NCBI GenBank assembly: GCA_023399105.1
Contig: JAEWQT010000034.1
Span: forward strand, 1 to 8,741
Length of the DNA stretch: 8,741 nt
Reading direction: 5' to 3'
Source of the DNA: Pseudomonadota bacterium
GTDB lineage: Bacteria; Pseudomonadota; Gammaproteobacteria; Pseudomonadales; Oceanobacteraceae
Below are positions 6,161-8,741 of the stretch, piece after piece. Position 1 is the first letter of the stretch; each line of letters starts with the position of its first letter. The position numbers were made by a program, and so were the translations under genes. The notes below the pieces were generated by a model, which saw only the letters and a list, made by a program, of their open reading frames with translations, was not told the DNA's origin and did no database searches.

Positions 6161-6393
6161 TGAATACTCTGATTATTGTGTTCGTGTTTATGTTGCTGGT
6201 CGTCGCTGCCATGGGCATTGGCATTCTGATGGGCCGCAAGCCGATCAGTGGTTCCTGTGGTGGCATGAGCGCCATTGGCATGGATGGCGCCTGTGATGTG
6301 TGTGGCGGTGACCGTAAAAAATGCAAAGAAGACAGTGAAAAAGCGGCAGCCGGTTCTGCCGGTGCCGATTTTTATGATGCTACTAAGCGCTAA
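6160..6393 (+). CDS. nqrM: Na+-NQR maturation protein NqrM
   Basis: Small inner-membrane protein of 77 residues (former DUF539) needed for maturation of Na+-translocating NADH:quinone oxidoreductase. It is thought to deliver iron for the Cys-coordinated Fe site between NqrD and NqrE. One N-terminal helix (about 4-24) is followed by MGRKPISGSCGGMSAIGMDGACDVCGG. Four cysteines are present: C33, C45, C48 and C55; the GSCGG Cys33 matches the one I recall as essential in Vibrio NqrM. The tail is charged and Ala/Gly-rich. Its ATG overlaps the apbE TGA (TGATG), with GGAG at 6151-6154 upstream. nqrM usually follows apbE at the end of an nqrABCDEF operon; here the nqr subunit genes are not upstream and must lie elsewhere. 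Confidence 0.93.
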   Translation: MNTLIIVFVFMLLVVAAMGIGILMGRKPISGSCGGMSAIGMDGACDVCGGDRKKCKEDSEKAAAGSAGADFYDATKR

Positions 6394-6426
6394 TCGGTAG
6401 TCGCGGCTTTACTACTTACAATACAG

Positions 6427-6455
6427 TTGTCTGTTTTTATAAACACGAATAATAC
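6427..6455 (+). promoter_or_regulatory. Candidate sigma70 promoter for sthA
   Basis: TTGTCT (6427-6432, four of six to the -35 consensus) is followed after 17 bases by TAATAC (6450-6455, three of six). AATAAT at 6448-6453 fits the -10 better (five of six) but with 15-base spacing. The 86-base gap after nqrM and the separate TGGAG site at 6467-6471 support sthA having its own promoter, though read-through from nqrM is possible because no strong terminator is seen here. Confidence 0.35.
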
Positions 6456-6479
6456 CGATGGAATGATGGAGTAACACGC

Positions 6480-7871
6480 ATGGCTGACTATCACTACGAT
6501 GTCGTTGTAATTGGCGCCGGCCCGGCCGGTGAAGGGGCTGCAATGAACGCAGCCAAAAAAGGCAAGAAAGTAGCGGTAGTGGAAGACAAACCACTGTTGG
6601 GTGGCAACTGTACCCACTGGGGCACCATTCCTTCCAAAGCATTACGTCATGCGGTGAAGCAGATCATTCAGTTCAACACCAATCCGATGTTCCGCGACAT
6701 TGGTGAGCCGCGCTGGTTTTCGTTTCCGCGCGTATTGCAGAATGCCGAACGAGTGATTGCCAAGCAGGTAAAGTTGCGCACCGAGTTTTACGGTCGTAAC
6801 CGTATTAATGTGTATCAGGGGACCGCTAAATTTGCCGACAACCACACCATCGATATTTTCAACGGTAATTCCAGCAATATCCGTCTGCATGCCAGCGAAA
6901 TTGTGGTGGCGACCGGCTCCAGCCCCTGGCGTCCGGATAACATCGATTTTACCCATCCGCGCATTTACGACTCGGACACCATTCTGAAGCTCAGTCATAC
7001 CCCTCGCACCATTATTATTTATGGTGCCGGTGTCATTGGCTGTGAATACGCCTCCATTTTTTCCGGTTTAGGCGTGAAAGTTGACCTGATTCACCCCGGC
7101 GACCGTTTACTGAATTTCCTCGATGATGAAATTTCCGATGCGCTCAGTTATCACCTGCGTGATAAAGGCGCATTAATCCGCCATAACGAACAGTTCGATT
7201 CGGTGGAAGGCAACGACCGTTATGTCACCATGGTGATGGCATCCGGTAAAAAAGTGAAAGCCGATGCCTTCCTGTGGGCGGCAGGGCGTAGCGGCAATAC
7301 CGCGCATCTGGCGCTGGAAAATATCGGCCTGAAACCGAACAGCCGTGGCCAGATTGAAGTGGATCACGAGTATCGTACCGCGGTAGAGAATGTGTACGCT
7401 GTGGGCGACGTTATCGGCTGGCCGTCACTGGCCTCTGCTGCTTACGATCAGGGGCGTGCTGCGGCAGCCATTATTGCCTCGCCAGAAGATTTCCGTCACG
7501 TCGATTCCGTGCCGACCGGTATTTATACCATTCCGGAAATTTCCTCTGTGGGCAAAACAGAGCGCCAGTTAACCGAAGAAAAAGTCCCGTACGAAGTGGG
7601 GCAGGCGTTTTTCAAAAATATTGCCCGCGCGCAGATTACGGCCGAAGGGGTGGGAATGCTGAAAATCCTGTTCCATCGTCAGACGTTGGAAATTCTGGGT
7701 ATCCATTGTTTTGGTGACCAGGCCGCCGAAATTGTGCACATCGGGCAGGCGATTATGGAGCAGAAGGGCGAAGGCAATACGCTCCGCTATTTCGTGAACA
7801 CCACCTTCAACTATCCGACCATGGCCGAAGCCTACCGGGTGGCAGCACTGAACGGTCTGAACCGGTTGTAA
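6480..7871 (+). CDS. sthA: Soluble pyridine nucleotide transhydrogenase (Si-specific)
   Basis: Cytoplasmic FAD flavoprotein that transfers hydride between NADPH and NAD+, mainly draining excess NADPH. It is 463 residues, close to E. coli SthA (466). N-terminal FAD fold: [13 protein letters not shown] (9-21). [17 protein letters not shown] (41-57) is where related disulfide reductases have Cys-x4-Cys; only C44 is kept and T49 replaces the second Cys, which is characteristic of SthA and separates it from lipoamide dehydrogenase and mercuric reductase. Second nucleotide fold: [14 protein letters not shown] (179-192), followed by [28 protein letters not shown]-binding VYAVGDVIG (305-313) and the dimer domain with [16 protein letters not shown] (409-424) are intact. 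TGGAG lies eight bases before the ATG. Placement beside the Na+-NQR maturation genes fits a redox-balance neighbourhood, but co-regulation is not shown. Confidence 0.97.
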   Translation: MADYHYDVVVIGAGPAGEGAAMNAAKKGKKVAVVEDKPLLGGNCTHWGTIPSKALRHAVKQIIQFNTNPMFRDIGEPRWFSFPRVLQNAERVIAKQVKLRTEFYGRNRINVYQGTAKFADNHTIDIFNGNSSNIRLHASEIVVATGSSPWRPDNIDFTHPRIYDSDTILKLSHTPRTIIIYGAGVIGCEYASIFSGLGVKVDLIHPGDRLLNFLDDEISDALSYHLRDKGALIRHNEQFDSVEGNDRYVTMVMASGKKVKADAFLWAAGRSGNTAHLALENIGLKPNSRGQIEVDHEYRTAVENVYAVGDVIGWPSLASAAYDQGRAAAAIIASPEDFRHVDSVPTGIYTIPEISSVGKTERQLTEEKVPYEVGQAFFKNIARAQITAEGVGMLKILFHRQTLEILGIHCFGDQAAEIVHIGQAIMEQKGEGNTLRYFVNTTFNYPTMAEAYRVAALNGLNRL

Positions 7872-7893
7872 GATCGGTGTTTTCGACGAGTAT

Positions 7894-7919
7894 AAAAAAC
7901 CCGGCTTGCCGGGTTTTTT
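7894..7919. terminator. Strong bidirectional intrinsic terminator between sthA and tus
   Basis: CCCGGC (7900-7905) and GCCGGG (7908-7913) form a GC-rich hairpin flanked by six A (7894-7899) and six T (7914-7919). It reads as a Rho-independent terminator on both strands and lies between the stops of two convergent genes, so it probably ends both transcripts. Confidence 0.93.
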
Positions 7920-7953
7920 ATTGCCTTGAGTTTACTGCTTTGAGCGTAGCCGT

Positions 7954-8741
7954 TTAACGGTACAGGTGAACACGCAGGCTGGGTAAAAAAACCTCACTGG
8001 CAATTTTCTGGTCGCTGCGTTCGCGGCGGGTACGGCCCGGTGGCGGCAATAAATCAATTTCATTAAAGACCGGCAGGCCGGCACCATTATCGACAATAAA
8101 CAGTGGCAGCGGCACGTTCATGGCTTTGCGCGGTTGTGGCGCATCATCGGCAAACACCATGTTGGCGCGCACTACCGGTGCCAGTGTCTGAATTTGTGCC
8201 AGTGGGGTATGAGCCGGTAGCTGGTGCAGTTTCTGTAACTGCACCTGAATATGCGGCTTGTCTTCGCCCAGCGCCAGCAGCGCCTGTTCGGCCTGCGCCA
8301 CACTGAGCTTGCGGATGCTGCGGCCGTTCACATACCAGCTGAAGCCCACTTTAACCGGGCGGTGTTCCAATAACGGCAAATGGCGGTAACACTGGCGCAG
8401 GTGCACCCGGCTTAAACCGGCAAAATGCAGGGATTCGCGCAGGCCATCGGGTTGACCCAGGCGGCCGTATTCTTCCCACCATTCCACCTCGCTGAGTTCT
8501 GCACGGGCTTTCAGTACCGCGTGTTTAAAGGCATCTTTGCAGTCATTAATGCGTCTGATATGTTCGGCGATGTCGGCAGTAATCATCACCAGGCCGTGAC
8601 GGCTGCGGGTTTCACGGCCATCCTGGCCGTCTTCATACCAAAGGTCGGTAATTAAGCTGGTGAGTACGGTCAGGCTGTCGCTGATCAGCTCTTCCTGCGC
8701 GCTCAGCGGTAACCAATGCGGTGGCCGCTGGCGCAGCAGTT
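7954..8741 (-). CDS. tus: Tus-family DNA replication terminus site-binding protein (partial, N-terminus outside window)
   Basis: Tus binds Ter sites as a monomer and blocks the replicative helicase from one side, forming a fork trap. The frame stays open to the window edge, so 261 C-terminal residues are visible; E. coli Tus has 309, leaving roughly 50 unseen. A GTG at 8589 is internal. Compared from memory with E. coli Tus: AEHIRRINDCKDAFKHAV resembles SHIQHINKLKTTFEHIV; YRHLPLLEHRPVKVGFSW followed by RSIRKL resembles YRTLTVLHDPATLRFGW followed by HIIKNL (our Tyr at the place of Y156); PLPLFIVDNGAGLP (DNGAG encoded at 8077-8091) resembles PLIALINRDNGAGVP; and LPSLRVHLYR resembles the end IPRLHLYVAD. 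The lock-pocket region is similar (HFAGL against HLPGL) but has about three extra residues before the Tyr, and the loop after the LAQLEKSL-like helix is shorter. Promoter and any autoregulatory Ter site lie outside the window. Confidence 0.85.
   Translation of the reverse strand, partial: LLRQRPPHWLPLSAQEELISDSLTVLTSLITDLWYEDGQDGRETRSRHGLVMITADIAEHIRRINDCKDAFKHAVLKARAELSEVEWWEEYGRLGQPDGLRESLHFAGLSRVHLRQCYRHLPLLEHRPVKVGFSWYVNGRSIRKLSVAQAEQALLALGEDKPHIQVQLQKLHQLPAHTPLAQIQTLAPVVRANMVFADDAPQPRKAMNVPLPLFIVDNGAGLPVFNEIDLLPPPGRTRRERSDQKIASEVFLPSLRVHLYR

Noticed and set aside
6423..6437. ACAG-TTGT-CTGT hairpin followed by T-run after nqrM as a terminator
   Set aside because: The stem has only four base pairs and overlaps the candidate sthA -35 box; too weak to call.
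6504..6510. GTTGTAA, partial Ter core near the start of sthA
   Set aside because: It encodes the conserved DVVVIG strand of the FAD fold and the flanks do not match Ter.
8234..8240. TGTAACT inside tus as a Ter-like core
   Set aside because: Only about 2 of the 11 preceding bases match TerB; the inverted-repeat context explains it better.
8589..8741. Reading the last gene as a complete 211-residue protein starting at GTG 8589
   Set aside because: The same frame is open to the window edge without a stop, and the extra residues align with the middle of Tus, so the gene is simply cut by the window.
1..8741. CRISPR array, insertion sequence, tRNA, rRNA or attachment site
   Set aside because: No regularly spaced repeats, transposase, terminal inverted repeats or cloverleaf-like sequence were seen, and nearly all of the window is coding.

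Overview
The window looks like a chromosomal segment of a free-living, probably marine gammaproteobacterium. The base composition is moderate (a little above 50% GC by eye). It carries rnhA-dnaQ in tandem, a FimL-type pilus/cAMP regulator, parts of the Na+-NQR maturation machinery and a soluble transhydrogenase, a mix I associate with Oceanospirillales-like bacteria rather than enterics. This placement is inference from gene content only. Coding density is high; the longest gap without a gene is about 210 bases (4911-5119). I see no insertion sequence, tRNA, rRNA or CRISPR array.

Layout. 1-1165 (+): possible tail of an upstream gene, then rnhA (RNase HI) and dnaQ (proofreading subunit of DNA polymerase III), joined by 4-base ATGA overlaps. 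1284-4544 (+): a FimL-like protein, a two-helix membrane protein starting one base after it, and a DUF4062 (TIR-like fold) protein with a possible winged-helix tail. This is likely one transcription unit. 4569-4910 (-): an ArsR-family repressor, convergent with the DUF4062 gene and divergent from the next unit. 5120-6393 (+): apbE (flavin transferase lipoprotein) and nqrM, which both mature the sodium-pumping NADH:quinone oxidoreductase. 6480-7871 (+): sthA, followed by a strong bidirectional terminator. 7954-8741 (-): the C-terminal 261 residues of a Tus-family replication-terminus protein, cut by the window edge.

Themes. The ends carry replication functions (RNase HI, epsilon, Tus). The second block looks like type IV pilus/second-messenger signalling with two poorly described partners. 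The third block is NAD(P)H redox metabolism (ApbE and NqrM for Na+-NQR, SthA for NADPH/NADH balance), with an ArsR-type sensor carrying a Cys-x3-Cys pair in its C-terminal helix placed to read redox, sulfur or metal state.

Most worth following up: the Tus homologue in a non-enteric setting; the DUF4062 protein tied to FimL; and the arsR/apbE intergenic region, with an exact 8-base repeat spaced 42 bases apart.
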